Source: Myxococcus dinghuensis (GTDB lineage Bacteria > Myxococcota > Myxococcia > Myxococcales > Myxococcaceae). From it: 64,000 bases of DNA. Shown in pieces: positions 18,911-27,415 of the stretch; the first letter of the stretch is position 1; each line of letters opens with the position of its first letter. The stretch is from positions 230,773 through 294,772 of the forward strand of contig NZ_JAKCFB010000008.1 of the NCBI RefSeq assembly GCF_024198235.1. The letters are read 5' to 3'. A model generated the notes under the pieces. That model ran no database searches. It saw only the letters and a program-made list of their open reading frames with translations, and was not told where the DNA came from. The translations under genes and the position numbers were made by a program.

Positions 18911-20135
18911 TGTCCCCCTCGACGGACTGGGGCAGCTCCAGGTCCAGCACCGTGACGAGCTCCGTCTTGAGGATGTCCGTGATGCCCTTGACGGCGTCGT
19001 AGAGCGCGCGCACGGACGGCTTGTCCTGGGCCAGGGCCTCCTTGAGGTCCGCCTCCTCGATGGCCGCGAAGCTCGCCGTCGCCGCGTCGAAGCGCTCCGT
19101 CATCCGCGTGGCCAGCGCCTCCGCGCCCGCGGCCTCCAGCAGGTCGTCGAACCCCGTGCCCGCGTGCGCGTCGTCACACCCCTGGGCGATGCGCCGGAAG
19201 CCCTCCAGGTTGGCGCGCAGGTTCGCCTTCGAGCGGTGCGCGAACTGCGACTCCAGGTGCTCCGGACAGGACTCCGTCGAGCAGTCCCGCAGCCCCAGCG
19301 GCCGGGCCAGCTTCAGGTCCTTGCCCTCGCGCTCGAAGTAGAAGAGCGCGTCGCTCACCGAGTTGAGCGCCGTCTGGCTCGACGTGTACACCGTGTTGCC
19401 GGACTCACCCGCCGTCGCCAGCGTGCGCGCGAAGTTGCCCTGGTCCGCGGCCCACGCGCCCACCAACTGCGTGGCGCGCTCGCGCACGTCCGCCGCCGCC
19501 GCCGCCGCGTACGCCCGCTTGCGCGACGCGCGCTCCTCGGACGACAGCGCCGCCCACGTCCCCTGCGCGACGATGGGGGAGGTGGCCTGGCAGGCGGTGT
19601 CCTCGCCCTCGTGGAAGAGCAGGTACTCCACGGCGTACAGGCCCCGGCGGCTCACCAGCGACGTGGGGAAGCCCGGCGCCTCGTACCCCTTGGCCACCAC
19701 CTGCTCCTCGACGGCGCAGCGGCTCACCAGCGGCCACGAATAGATGTTGTCCCGCAGCTCCGCGCCGCCCGGGAGGCTGCGCGGCGCCGCCGGGCCCACC
19801 TGCATGACCTCCGCCCGTTGCCACACGTCCATGGCGGCGTGGAACGCGTCGCGCGCCTGCGTCTGCCGCGCGGAGGTGGGCTCCGCCGCGTACTGGCGCG
19901 TCGCGTCCGCCAGCGCCGTGGCCGTCGTGAGGAACTCCCGCGCCGTCTTCTCCACGCACGCGCCCGTGGCGCGCAACAGCTCCGCGCGCGCGGACTCCGT
20001 CCCCGTCGGCCCGGGGGGCTTGGGCGGAGGCGAATCTCCGGACTCCTTGCAGGCCGTCAGGCCCACGAGGGCGGAGAGGAGCAGGCGCGCGCCAAGGCGG
20101 CACGCGGCGGAGGAACGCGGCGACACGGGATTCAT
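18903..20135 (-). CDS. Imelysin-family (IrpA/M75) lipoprotein
   Basis: The 410-aa product has a lipoprotein signal ending in the lipobox LTAC, a Pro/Gly linker, and a helical imelysin fold of roughly 370 residues. Family landmarks include WQRAEVMQVGP, RDNIYSWP and GLYAVEYLLFHEGE. The last is the family GxHxxE motif, but His is replaced by Tyr (G-L-Y-A-V-E). Imelysins are periplasmic or outer-membrane proteins regulated by iron; they were first called peptidases, but iron handling is now favoured. The gene diverges from a delta-60 repeat gene across a Fur-box-like site and precedes the HTTM gene in the same transcript. Confidence 0.85.
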   Translation of the reverse strand: MNPVSPRSSAACRLGARLLLSALVGLTACKESGDSPPPKPPGPTGTESARAELLRATGACVEKTAREFLTTATALADATRQYAAEPTSARQTQARDAFHAAMDVWQRAEVMQVGPAAPRSLPGGAELRDNIYSWPLVSRCAVEEQVVAKGYEAPGFPTSLVSRRGLYAVEYLLFHEGEDTACQATSPIVAQGTWAALSSEERASRKRAYAAAAAADVRERATQLVGAWAADQGNFARTLATAGESGNTVYTSSQTALNSVSDALFYFEREGKDLKLARPLGLRDCSTESCPEHLESQFAHRSKANLRANLEGFRRIAQGCDDAHAGTGFDDLLEAAGAEALATRMTERFDAATASFAAIEEADLKEALAQDKPSVRALYDAVKGITDILKTELVTVLDLELPQSVEGDND

Positions 20136-20269
20136 GGGAGCTGCCTCACGGACACGTCGAAGTCGTCACCAAAACCAGAAGCGGGAGACCTTCCCCGCTT
20201 CTCCCTGTGGCCGAAGCTGTCCGGCTTGACAGGAAACCTGGATCCATTCTACGAGCCCGGTTAGTTTTT

Positions 20270-20288
20270 GAGAACAATTATCATTTTC
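20270..20288. promoter_or_regulatory. Fur box-like site in a divergent promoter
   Basis: GAGAACAATTATCATTTTC matches the classical 19-bp Fur consensus GATAATGATAATCATTATC at 14 of 19 positions and lies in a rare AT-rich patch (about 20261-20310). It is 135 bases from the imelysin-like start and 35 bases from the delta-60 gene start, so it can control both directions. Iron repression by Fur fits the flanking imelysin and TonB receptor genes; binding is inferred. Confidence 0.7.
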
Positions 20289-20322
20289 AGGTGTTGAAAT
20301 ATTTCGAAAGGGAGAGGGACGC

Positions 20323-21792
20323 ATGAAGGGCAGGATGGGGCAGAGGGCATCGTTCGCGGGCGTGGCGCTGCTGACGCTCTCGCTGGGCTTCCTCGGCGGC
20401 TGCGGTGACGACGACGACGAGACGCCGCAGGGCACGCCGGACTCCGGGGTTCCGGACTCGGGCACGCCGGACTCCGGGGTTCCCGACTCGGGCACGCCGG
20501 ACTCGGGCTCGCAGGTGGTGGACAGCGACATCGCGCTGGCGCGCTTCAACACGGACGGCACGCTGGACACGACGTTCGGCGCGGGCGGCACCACGCGCCT
20601 GGACCTGAGCACGGTGGCGGGTGGCACGCGTGACTCCGTGTGGGGCCTGGCCGCGGACGAGACCAACCGGCTGGTCGTCTTCGGCGCCCGCCGTGGCGAG
20701 GGTGACCGCGTCGACGCCGACCGCGTCGTCGTGCGCTTCACCGCCAACGGCGCGCTGGACACCACGTTCGGCACGGACGGCGTGCACACGCTCAACGTGA
20801 GCAACCTGAGCGACGGCGCGCGCAACGGCATCGTGCAGAAGGACGGCAAGATCGTCGCCTCCGGCTACACCAGCCAGCCGACGGGCGTGGGCACGCAGGC
20901 GGCCAACCGCATCGTGCTGGTGCGCCTGGACGACGCGGGCAAGCCGGACAACACCTTCGGCTGGAAGGGCGTGGTCAACTCCGCGCCGTTCGGTCCCGTG
21001 AGCGCGTCCAACCCCGAGTGGGGCATGGCGGAGGCCTACGCGGTGGGCCAGTTCCAGGACGGCAGCTACGTCACCACCGGCTACGGCCGCAGCGCGTCGT
21101 CGGGCGCGGTGGACGTGGTCAACTTCAAGTACTCGGCCACGGGTGTGCGCGACGAGAACTGGGGCACCGGCGGCGTGGCGCTGCTGGACCTGGTGGGCGA
21201 CAACGACCGCGGCCGCAACCTGGTGGTGCTGAACGACGACCGCGTGTGCACGGTGGGCAGCGCGACGCCCGCGGCGCAGAAGATCGCCGCCCTCGTCTTC
21301 ATGCTCGACAAGAACGGCGCGCGCGACACGACCTTCGCGGCCGAGGGCTACAAGACGTACGACTTCGAGCGTCCGGAGCAGGCGTTCTTCGGCGTGGCGA
21401 AGTCCGCGGACGGCAAGTGGGCCGCGGCGGCGGGCTACCGCGCCGGTGGCGGCGATGACGACGACGGCGTGCTGGCCATCATCCCGCTGGCCACTGGCGT
21501 GGGCCCGGAGGTCGCCAAGGTGGCGGCCGTCTCCGACACCGACCCGGACCGCTACTGGGCGGTGGCCTTCGACGCGTCCAACCGCATCTACGCGGCGGGC
21601 TTCGTGACCGAGGGCGGCGACAACCGCATGGTGGTGGCGCGCTACAAGACGGACGGCTCGCTCGACACCACGTTCGGCACCGGCGGCTTCGCCAAGCACA
21701 ACTTCGTCGTGGGCAAGGTCGAGGAGGCCATCCGCGGCATCGTCATCCAGTCCGACGGCAAGATCGTCGTGGCGGGCACGGCCGACAAGTAG
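20323..21792 (+). CDS. Delta-60 repeat lipoprotein
   Basis: The 489-aa product has a signal peptide with lipobox LGGC followed by an Asp-rich run, a spacer made of PDSGVPDSGT-type repeats (residues about 40-66), and then tandem delta-60 repeats. At least six copies of a strand beginning DTTFGxxG are visible (e.g. DTTFGAGGT, DTTFGTDGV, DNTFGWKGV, DTTFGTGGF), each followed by a segment with IVxxDGKIVxxG. This predicts a beta-propeller-like surface domain. The start is ATG 20323 with GGAGAGGG upstream. It is next to the Fur-like site and ahead of the TonB receptor gene, suggesting an outer-surface role in iron uptake, which is inference. Confidence 0.88.
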   Translation: MKGRMGQRASFAGVALLTLSLGFLGGCGDDDDETPQGTPDSGVPDSGTPDSGVPDSGTPDSGSQVVDSDIALARFNTDGTLDTTFGAGGTTRLDLSTVAGGTRDSVWGLAADETNRLVVFGARRGEGDRVDADRVVVRFTANGALDTTFGTDGVHTLNVSNLSDGARNGIVQKDGKIVASGYTSQPTGVGTQAANRIVLVRLDDAGKPDNTFGWKGVVNSAPFGPVSASNPEWGMAEAYAVGQFQDGSYVTTGYGRSASSGAVDVVNFKYSATGVRDENWGTGGVALLDLVGDNDRGRNLVVLNDDRVCTVGSATPAAQKIAALVFMLDKNGARDTTFAAEGYKTYDFERPEQAFFGVAKSADGKWAAAAGYRAGGGDDDDGVLAIIPLATGVGPEVAKVAAVSDTDPDRYWAVAFDASNRIYAAGFVTEGGDNRMVVARYKTDGSLDTTFGTGGFAKHNFVVGKVEEAIRGIVIQSDGKIVVAGTADK

Positions 21793-21829
21793 TCGTCGGC
21801 TCGACGGACACACGCAGCACCCAGTCCCG

Positions 21830-21872
21830 GAGCCGAGGGGCGGGCCTCTCGCGGGCCCCGCCGCCTCGGCTC
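21830..21872 (+). terminator. Hairpin between delta-60 gene and TonB receptor gene
   Basis: GAGCCGAGG (21830-21838) pairs perfectly with CCTCGGCTC (21864-21872), and the GC-rich sequence between them can pair further (GGCGGG with CCCGCC). There is no T-run. It lies 38 bases after the delta-60 stop, so it may reduce or separate transcription into the receptor gene. Confidence 0.5.
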
Positions 21873-21927
21873 CTGGCGTCTGGCACAGAGCCACGGAAGC
21901 ACACCAGGACAAGGGCGTACGGCGCAG

Positions 21928-24369
21928 ATGGCACGGTTCATGGAGAGGTCGAGGCGGGCACGGGGCTGGATGCTCCCGGTGCTCATGATGGGGGTCGCGT
22001 CGTCCGCTGGCGCGCAGACCGAGGCGTCCGGGGGCGTGGCCCAGGAGGGCGCCGCGACCGGGGCGGTCGTCACGCCCGTGGAAGGCCCGCCCGCGGGGGA
22101 GGCGCCACCCACGAGCGCCGCTCCGTCGACGCCCGAGGGGGACGTGGCGCCCGTCGCCGCCCCAGGGGTCGACGGCGGGCCCACCGCGGCCGATGCCCCG
22201 CTCGCGACGGAGTCGGACGCCGGGCGGGCGCCGGCGGTGGAGCTGTTCCCCGCCACGGAAGGCGCGTCCGACCCCGGCGAGAAGAAGTTCGAGAGCGTGG
22301 TGGTGGGCACGTCGGAGACGCGCACGAGCGGCTCGGTCCACATCGTCAAGCCCGCGCAGTTGGAGCGCTTCGAGCGCGATGACCCGAACGCCATCCTGAT
22401 GACGGTGCCCGGCGTGTACGCGCGCGGCGAGGACGGCTATGGCCTGCGCCCGAACGTCGGCCTGCGCGGCGTCAACCCGGACCGCAGCAAGAAGGTCACC
22501 CTGCTCGAGGACGGCGTCCTCTTCGGCCCCGCGCCGTACTCCGCGCCGGCCGCCTACTACTTCCCGCTCGTCACCCGCATGCAGTCGGTGCGCGTGCTCA
22601 AGGGGCCCTCCGCCATCCAGCACGGCCCGCAGACGGTGGCGGGCTCCGTGGAGTTCATCACCCGCGACATCCCCGCGGCCGAGTCCGCGTGGCTGGACGT
22701 GGCCGGTGGCACCGACCTCTACGGCAAGGCCCACGGCGTGTTCGGCGCGAGCACCGAGCGCGCGGGCTTCCTGGTGGAGGGCATCCACCTGCGCAGCGAC
22801 GGCTTCAAGGAACTCGACGGAGGCGGCCCCACGGGTTTCCACCGCAACGAGTGGATGGCCAAGGCCCGCTACCGGCTGGTCGCCGAGGGCCCGGTGCGGC
22901 AGACCCTCAACCTGAAGCTCGGCTACTCCGACGAGCTGTCCCACGAGACGTACCTCGGCCTGTCGGACGAGGACTTCCGGGCGGCGCCCCTGCGGCGCTA
23001 CGCCGCGAGCGCGCTGGACCGGATGAAGTGGCACCGGACGCAGGTCGCGCTGAGCCACGTGCTGGAGGCGGGCTCCCTGGCCATCACCACCACGGCCTAC
23101 CGCAACGACTTCAGCCGCATCTGGCGCAAGGTGAACCGCATGGGCGGCGCGGCCATCGCCAACGTCCTCGCGGACCCGACGAGCGCGCGCAACGCCATCT
23201 ACTACGGCGTGCTCACCGGCCAGCTCGACTCGTCCACGTCCCAGGACATGGTGTTCATCGGTCCGAATGACCGCGTCTTCGTGTCCCAGGGCCTCCAGAG
23301 CGTCGCGCGGTGGACCACCACGACGGGCCCGCTGAGCCACAGCCTGGAGGTGGGCGCGCGCTACCACTACGACAGCATCGACCGGAAGCACACGGAGGAT
23401 GGCTTCAACATGGTGGGGGGCGAGCTGGTCCACGGAGGCCAGCCCACGCTCACCACGGCGCACAACAAGGACGAGACCCACGCCGTCGCGCTGCACGTCA
23501 CGGACGCCATCGCCTGGGGGCGCTGGGTCCTCACGCCCGGTGTCCGCCTGGAGGTCATCCGCTCCCGCTCGAACGACTGGCTGACGGGAGAGCAGACGCG
23601 GGGCGCGCTCGAGGTGCTGATGCCGGGCGTCGGGGCCTTCGGCGCGTTGACGCCCGACCTGGGCCTCTTCGCGGGCGTGTACCGGGGCTTCTCGCCCCCG
23701 GCGCCGGGACAGCCGGGCTCCGTGGAGGCCGAGCGCAGCATCAACTACGAGGGCGGCGCGCGCTGGACGCGGCGGGGCGAGCGGCTCGAGGTCGTGGGCT
23801 TCTTCAACGACTACTCGAACCTCACCGCCATCTGCACCTTCTCCAGCGGCTGCGTCGACGACGACCTCGACCGGCAGACGGACGCCGGGCAGGCCCGCAT
23901 CTACGGCCTGGAGGTCTTCGCGGAGAAGACCTTCCGCCCGGGCGGCGGGATGACGTTCCCCGTCTCCGTCTCCTACACCTTCACGCGCACGGAGCTGCTC
24001 AACGACTTCCGCTCGGCCGACCCGCAGTACGGCGACGTGCGCGCGGGCGACGAGCTGCCGTACGTCCCCCGCCACCAGGTGTACGCGACGGCGGGCGTGG
24101 AGGGCGCGCTCGGCGGCGTGGCCGTCAGCGCGCTCTACATCGACGCCATGCGCGAGCAGGCGGGGCAGGGCGAGGCGCCGCCCGGCGAGCTCACGGACGC
24201 GATGCTGACGTTCGACGTCAACGCGAGCTGGAACTTCTCCCGCTGGGGCCAGCTCTACCTCGGCGTGCGCAACGTGTTCGACTCCGCGGACATCGTCTCC
24301 CGCCGGCCCTTCGGCGCCCGCCCCAACGCCCCCCGCACGGCGATGGTGGGCCTCAAGCTGTCTCATTGA
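21928..24369 (+). CDS. TonB-dependent outer-membrane receptor, FecA-like
   Basis: The 813-aa product has a signal peptide (cleavage likely after SAGAQ), an Ala/Pro/Gly-rich segment to about residue 115, a plug domain (about 120-250) with VVVGTSETR as a TonB-box-like start, NVGLRGVNPDRSKKVTLLEDG and LKGPSAIQHGPQTVAGSVEFITR-like plug motifs (shown in part), and a 22-strand barrel. It ends with an aromatic-poor terminal strand AMVGLKLSH. Plug motifs are closest to the ferric citrate receptor FecA group. The long low-complexity N-terminus is not the FecA signalling domain, so surface signalling is not indicated. Iron-chelate uptake is inferred from family and Fur-box context. Confidence 0.92.
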   Translation: MARFMERSRRARGWMLPVLMMGVASSAGAQTEASGGVAQEGAATGAVVTPVEGPPAGEAPPTSAAPSTPEGDVAPVAAPGVDGGPTAADAPLATESDAGRAPAVELFPATEGASDPGEKKFESVVVGTSETRTSGSVHIVKPAQLERFERDDPNAILMTVPGVYARGEDGYGLRPNVGLRGVNPDRSKKVTLLEDGVLFGPAPYSAPAAYYFPLVTRMQSVRVLKGPSAIQHGPQTVAGSVEFITRDIPAAESAWLDVAGGTDLYGKAHGVFGASTERAGFLVEGIHLRSDGFKELDGGGPTGFHRNEWMAKARYRLVAEGPVRQTLNLKLGYSDELSHETYLGLSDEDFRAAPLRRYAASALDRMKWHRTQVALSHVLEAGSLAITTTAYRNDFSRIWRKVNRMGGAAIANVLADPTSARNAIYYGVLTGQLDSSTSQDMVFIGPNDRVFVSQGLQSVARWTTTTGPLSHSLEVGARYHYDSIDRKHTEDGFNMVGGELVHGGQPTLTTAHNKDETHAVALHVTDAIAWGRWVLTPGVRLEVIRSRSNDWLTGEQTRGALEVLMPGVGAFGALTPDLGLFAGVYRGFSPPAPGQPGSVEAERSINYEGGARWTRRGERLEVVGFFNDYSNLTAICTFSSGCVDDDLDRQTDAGQARIYGLEVFAEKTFRPGGGMTFPVSVSYTFTRTELLNDFRSADPQYGDVRAGDELPYVPRHQVYATAGVEGALGGVAVSALYIDAMREQAGQGEAPPGELTDAMLTFDVNASWNFSRWGQLYLGVRNVFDSADIVSRRPFGARPNAPRTAMVGLKLSH

Positions 24370-24383
24370 ACACGCGGGGGTGT

Positions 24384-24407
24384 GCCCCGGCGACGTGGTG
24401 CCGGGGC
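24384..24407. terminator. Bidirectional hairpin between convergent genes
   Basis: GCCCCGGC (24384-24391) and GCCGGGGC (24400-24407) form a perfect 8-bp stem around GACGTGGT. It sits in the 49-base gap between the TonB receptor and the DsrE-like gene, which converge. No T-run is present. Confidence 0.55.
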
Positions 24408-24418
24408 GCGCCGCGCCT

Positions 24419-24829
24419 TCAGAGGTAGAAGCGGTCCGTCACCCCGGCGGTGCGCTGGAGGATGGCGCTCCACCCCAGCCACAGCGGGATGCCGCTGCCA
24501 GCGGCCTCCTCCTCGCCGCCCAGCGCGCCGAGCGAGCCCGTGCAGCCCGCGAGCGTGCACAGCCCCGACTCCGTCAGGTGCTCCAGCAGCGTGCGCAGGG
24601 TGGGCATACCCCGTGACTCGAAGCGGTCGCTCACGTCCACTCGCCCCGCGAAGTCCGGCTCGTCCAGCGCGTCCTTCAGGAACCGCTCCAGAGCCCACCA
24701 GAAGAGATACACCTCCACCCGGCGTCCGGACGCCGCCGCCGCCGCCGCGATGGACAGGCCCTGGTGGATCCGGTCGTAGTCCCCGCTGTGCAGGAAGACG
24801 ACAACCTTGGACGGCGGGGTGGCGCTCAC
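24419..24829 (-). CDS. DsrE-like small protein
   Basis: The 136-aa product reads as an alpha/beta protein of the DsrE/DsrF type: a first strand with KVVVFLHSGDYDRIHQGL, an Ala-rich helix (SIAAAAAASG), a second strand RVEVYLFWWAL and a Cys-containing segment GLCTLAGCTGSLGAL near residue 95, where DsrE relatives carry sulfur-relay or structural cysteines. GTG 24829 is the first start that gives a compact domain; the frame stays open far upstream only as antisense of fni. It diverges from the mevalonate operon. Sulfur transfer is a family possibility, not shown. Confidence 0.62.
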   Translation of the reverse strand: MSATPPSKVVVFLHSGDYDRIHQGLSIAAAAAASGRRVEVYLFWWALERFLKDALDEPDFAGRVDVSDRFESRGMPTLRTLLEHLTESGLCTLAGCTGSLGALGGEEEAAGSGIPLWLGWSAILQRTAGVTDRFYL

Positions 24830-24976
24830 CCGGGCCTCATACCGTCCAAAAGCCGCCCCCGTCCATCGAGCCTCGTGGAGCGACCGTCCAGGCCCTTTGG
24901 CTTGCACCCGTCCCCCGCCGCTTGCTAGGAAACCCCCGACCCTGCAAGCACTTACACGCCTCGCGGGGAATTCGGG

Positions 24977-26050
24977 ATGGACACCCCAGCGATGGTCGAG
25001 GACACCACAGCCCGGCGCAAGGACGCCCATCTCGACTTGTGCGCGACGGGTGACGTCGAGCCGGGCGGGAACAGCACGCTGCTGGAGTGCGTGCACCTGG
25101 TCCACTGCGCCATGCCGGAGATGGCGGTGGAGGACGTGGACCTGTCGGTGCCCTTCCTGGGCAAGCGGCTGCGCCACCCGGTGCTCGTCACCGGGATGAC
25201 GGGCGGCACCGAGCGCGCGGGCGCGGTCAATCGTGACCTGGCGCTCCTGGCCGAGCGGCACGGGCTGGCGTTCGGCGTGGGCAGCCAGCGGGCCATGTCG
25301 GAGGACGTGGCGCGGGCCGCGTCGTTCCAGGTCCGGCAGGTGGCGCCCACGGTGGCGCTGCTGGGGAACATCGGCCTCTACCAGGCGGTGCGGCTGGGCG
25401 TGGACGGGGTGCGGCGGCTGATGGACGCCATCGGCGCGGACGGGGTGGCGCTCCACCTCAACGCGGGGCAGGAGCTGACGCAGCCCGAAGGGGACCGGGA
25501 CTTCCGGGGCGGCTACGCCGTGGTGGAGTCGCTGGTGAAGGCCCTGGGCGAGCGGCTGCTGGTGAAGGAGACGGGCTGCGGCATCGGGCCCGAGGTGGCG
25601 CGGCGGCTCGCGGGGCTGGGGGTCCGTCACATCGACGTGTCGGGCCTGGGCGGCACTTCCTGGGTGCGCGTGGAACAACTCCGGGCCTCGGGCGTACAAG
25701 CCCGGGTGGGCGCGGAGTACAGCGCCTGGGGCATCCCGACGGCGGCGGCGGTGGCCACCGTGCGCGCGGCCGTGGGGGCCGAGGTCCGGCTGGTGGGCAG
25801 CGGCGGCATCCGGACGGGGCTGGACGTGGCGAAGGTGCTGGCGCTGGGCGCGGACGTGGCGGGCATGGCCCTGCCGCTGTTCCGGGCTCAACAGGCGGGC
25901 GGGTTGGCGGGCGCGGAGACGGAACTCGAGGTCATCCTGACGGGGCTGCGACAGGCGCTCGTCCTGACGGGGAGTAGAAGTTGCGCTGAGCTGCGACAGC
26001 GCCCTCGCGTGGTGACCGGTGTATTGAAGGACTGGATGGCGGCGCTGTAG
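24977..26050 (+). CDS. fni: Type 2 isopentenyl-diphosphate delta-isomerase
   Basis: The 357-aa product matches the FMN- and NADPH-dependent type 2 IPP isomerase, which interconverts IPP and DMAPP. Visible signatures are RRKDAHLDLC at the N-terminus, MTGGT (FMN site), LHLNAGQELTQPEGDRDF with the conserved Gln-Glu pair region, KETGCGIGPEVARRL, DVSGLGGTSW, and the C-terminal phosphate-binding GSGGIRTGLDVAKVLALGAD. It is the first gene of the mevalonate operon, 32 bases ahead of mvaA. ATG 24977 is preferred; ATG 24992 is an alternative. Cytoplasmic. Confidence 0.93.
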   Translation: MDTPAMVEDTTARRKDAHLDLCATGDVEPGGNSTLLECVHLVHCAMPEMAVEDVDLSVPFLGKRLRHPVLVTGMTGGTERAGAVNRDLALLAERHGLAFGVGSQRAMSEDVARAASFQVRQVAPTVALLGNIGLYQAVRLGVDGVRRLMDAIGADGVALHLNAGQELTQPEGDRDFRGGYAVVESLVKALGERLLVKETGCGIGPEVARRLAGLGVRHIDVSGLGGTSWVRVEQLRASGVQARVGAEYSAWGIPTAAAVATVRAAVGAEVRLVGSGGIRTGLDVAKVLALGADVAGMALPLFRAQQAGGLAGAETELEVILTGLRQALVLTGSRSCAELRQRPRVVTGVLKDWMAAL

Positions 26051-26082
26051 TGGCCGCGCCGACGTGGGAAGAAGGACGACCA

Positions 26083-27411
26083 ATGTCTGAGACCGTGACG
26101 TCCCGGCTCTCCGGGTTCCACAAGCTGCCGATGGAGGAGCGACTCGCCCAGCTTGCGCGGATGTTGCGGCTCTCCCAAGGTGAGCTGGACCAGCTCCGTG
26201 GGAGCGAGGCGCTCCAGCCGGTGCTGGCCAACCAGATGATCGAGAACGCGGTGGGGACCTTCTCCCTGCCGCTGGGCCTGGGGCTCAACCTCCAGGTGAA
26301 CGGGCGCGACTACCTGGTGCCCATGGCCGTGGAGGAGCCGTCCGTCGTCGCGGCGGTGTCCTTCGCGGCGAAGATCGTCCGCGAGGCGGGCGGCTTCACC
26401 GCCGAGGCCGACGATTCGATGATGATCGGCCAGGTGCAGGTGACCCGGTACGGCGACCCCACCGAGGCGACCAACAAGATCCTCGCGCACAAGGAGCAGC
26501 TGCTCGCGCTGGCCAACAGCTTCCACCCGGCCATGGTGGCCCGTGGCGGCGGGGCGCGGGACATCGAGGTGCGCGTGCTGCCGGCCCCCGAGGGGCCGCG
26601 CGGCGAGCCGCTGCTCATCGTCCACGTCCTCATCGACACGCAGGAGGCGATGGGCGCCAACCTCATCAACACCGTGGCGGAGGGCGTGGCGCCGCTCGTC
26701 GAGCAGATCACCGGCGGCAAGGTGTACCTGCGCATCCTCTCCAACCTCGCGGACCGCCGGCTGGCGCGCGCCATGTGCCGCATCCCCCTGGCGCTGCTGG
26801 CGGACTTCGAGATGCCGGGCGAGGTCATCGCCGAGGGCATCGCCCAGGCCAGCCGCTTCGCGGAGGCCGACCCGTACCGCGCCGCCACGCACAACAAGGG
26901 CGTGATGAACGGCATCGACTCCGTGGCCATCGCCACGGGGCAGGACTGGCGCGCCATCGAGGCGGGCGCGCACGCGTTCGCCTGCCGCGGGGGCCAGTAC
27001 CGGCCGCTCTCCACGTGGTACCTGGAGGAGGGCCACCTGGTGGGCCGCATCGAGCTGCCCATGGCGCTGGGGCTGGTGGGCGGGCCCATCAAGATCCACC
27101 CGGGCGTGCAGACGGCGCTCAAGCTCCTGCGCGCCTCGAGCGTGCGCGAGCTGTCCATGGTGTTCGCGGCCGTGGGCCTGGCGCAGAACTTCGCGGCGCT
27201 CCGGGCGCTGGGCAGCATCGGCATCCAGCAGGGGCACATGGCCCTGCACGCGCGCTGCGTGGCGGTGACCGCCGGCGCGCGCGGCGACTGGGTGGAGAAG
27301 ATCGCCGACCTGCTCGTGAAGGCCGGCCACGTGAAGGTGGAGAAGGCGCGTGAGATCCTCGCCAGCCTTCCCGCCGAGGACGCGGCGGCCGCCACCGGAA
27401 CCAACGTCTAG
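26083..27411 (+). CDS. mvaA: Hydroxymethylglutaryl-CoA reductase, class II type
   Basis: The 442-aa product resembles bacterial class II HMG-CoA reductases: the entry helix RLSGFHKLPMEERLAQLA, the catalytic ENAVGTFSLPLGLGLNLQVNG-like segment (quoted in part), VAMAVEEPSVVAA-type Glu region (here PMAVEEPSVVAA), the nucleotide-region QEAMGANLINT, and a C-terminal His-containing helix GHMALHARCVAV. No transmembrane anchor exists, unlike eukaryotic enzymes. AAGGA lies before ATG 26083. It makes mevalonate from HMG-CoA (or the reverse) and sits inside the operon for mevalonate conversion to IPP, so the synthetic direction is likely. Confidence 0.92.
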   Translation: MSETVTSRLSGFHKLPMEERLAQLARMLRLSQGELDQLRGSEALQPVLANQMIENAVGTFSLPLGLGLNLQVNGRDYLVPMAVEEPSVVAAVSFAAKIVREAGGFTAEADDSMMIGQVQVTRYGDPTEATNKILAHKEQLLALANSFHPAMVARGGGARDIEVRVLPAPEGPRGEPLLIVHVLIDTQEAMGANLINTVAEGVAPLVEQITGGKVYLRILSNLADRRLARAMCRIPLALLADFEMPGEVIAEGIAQASRFAEADPYRAATHNKGVMNGIDSVAIATGQDWRAIEAGAHAFACRGGQYRPLSTWYLEEGHLVGRIELPMALGLVGGPIKIHPGVQTALKLLRASSVRELSMVFAAVGLAQNFAALRALGSIGIQQGHMALHARCVAVTAGARGDWVEKIADLLVKAGHVKVEKAREILASLPAEDAAAATGTNV

Positions 27412-27415
27412 CGCC

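Noticed and set aside
20287..24366. 1359-codon minus-strand frame opposite the delta-60 and TonB receptor genes
   Set aside because: Same type of antisense shadow, rich in Arg, Ala, His and Val with no recognisable fold.
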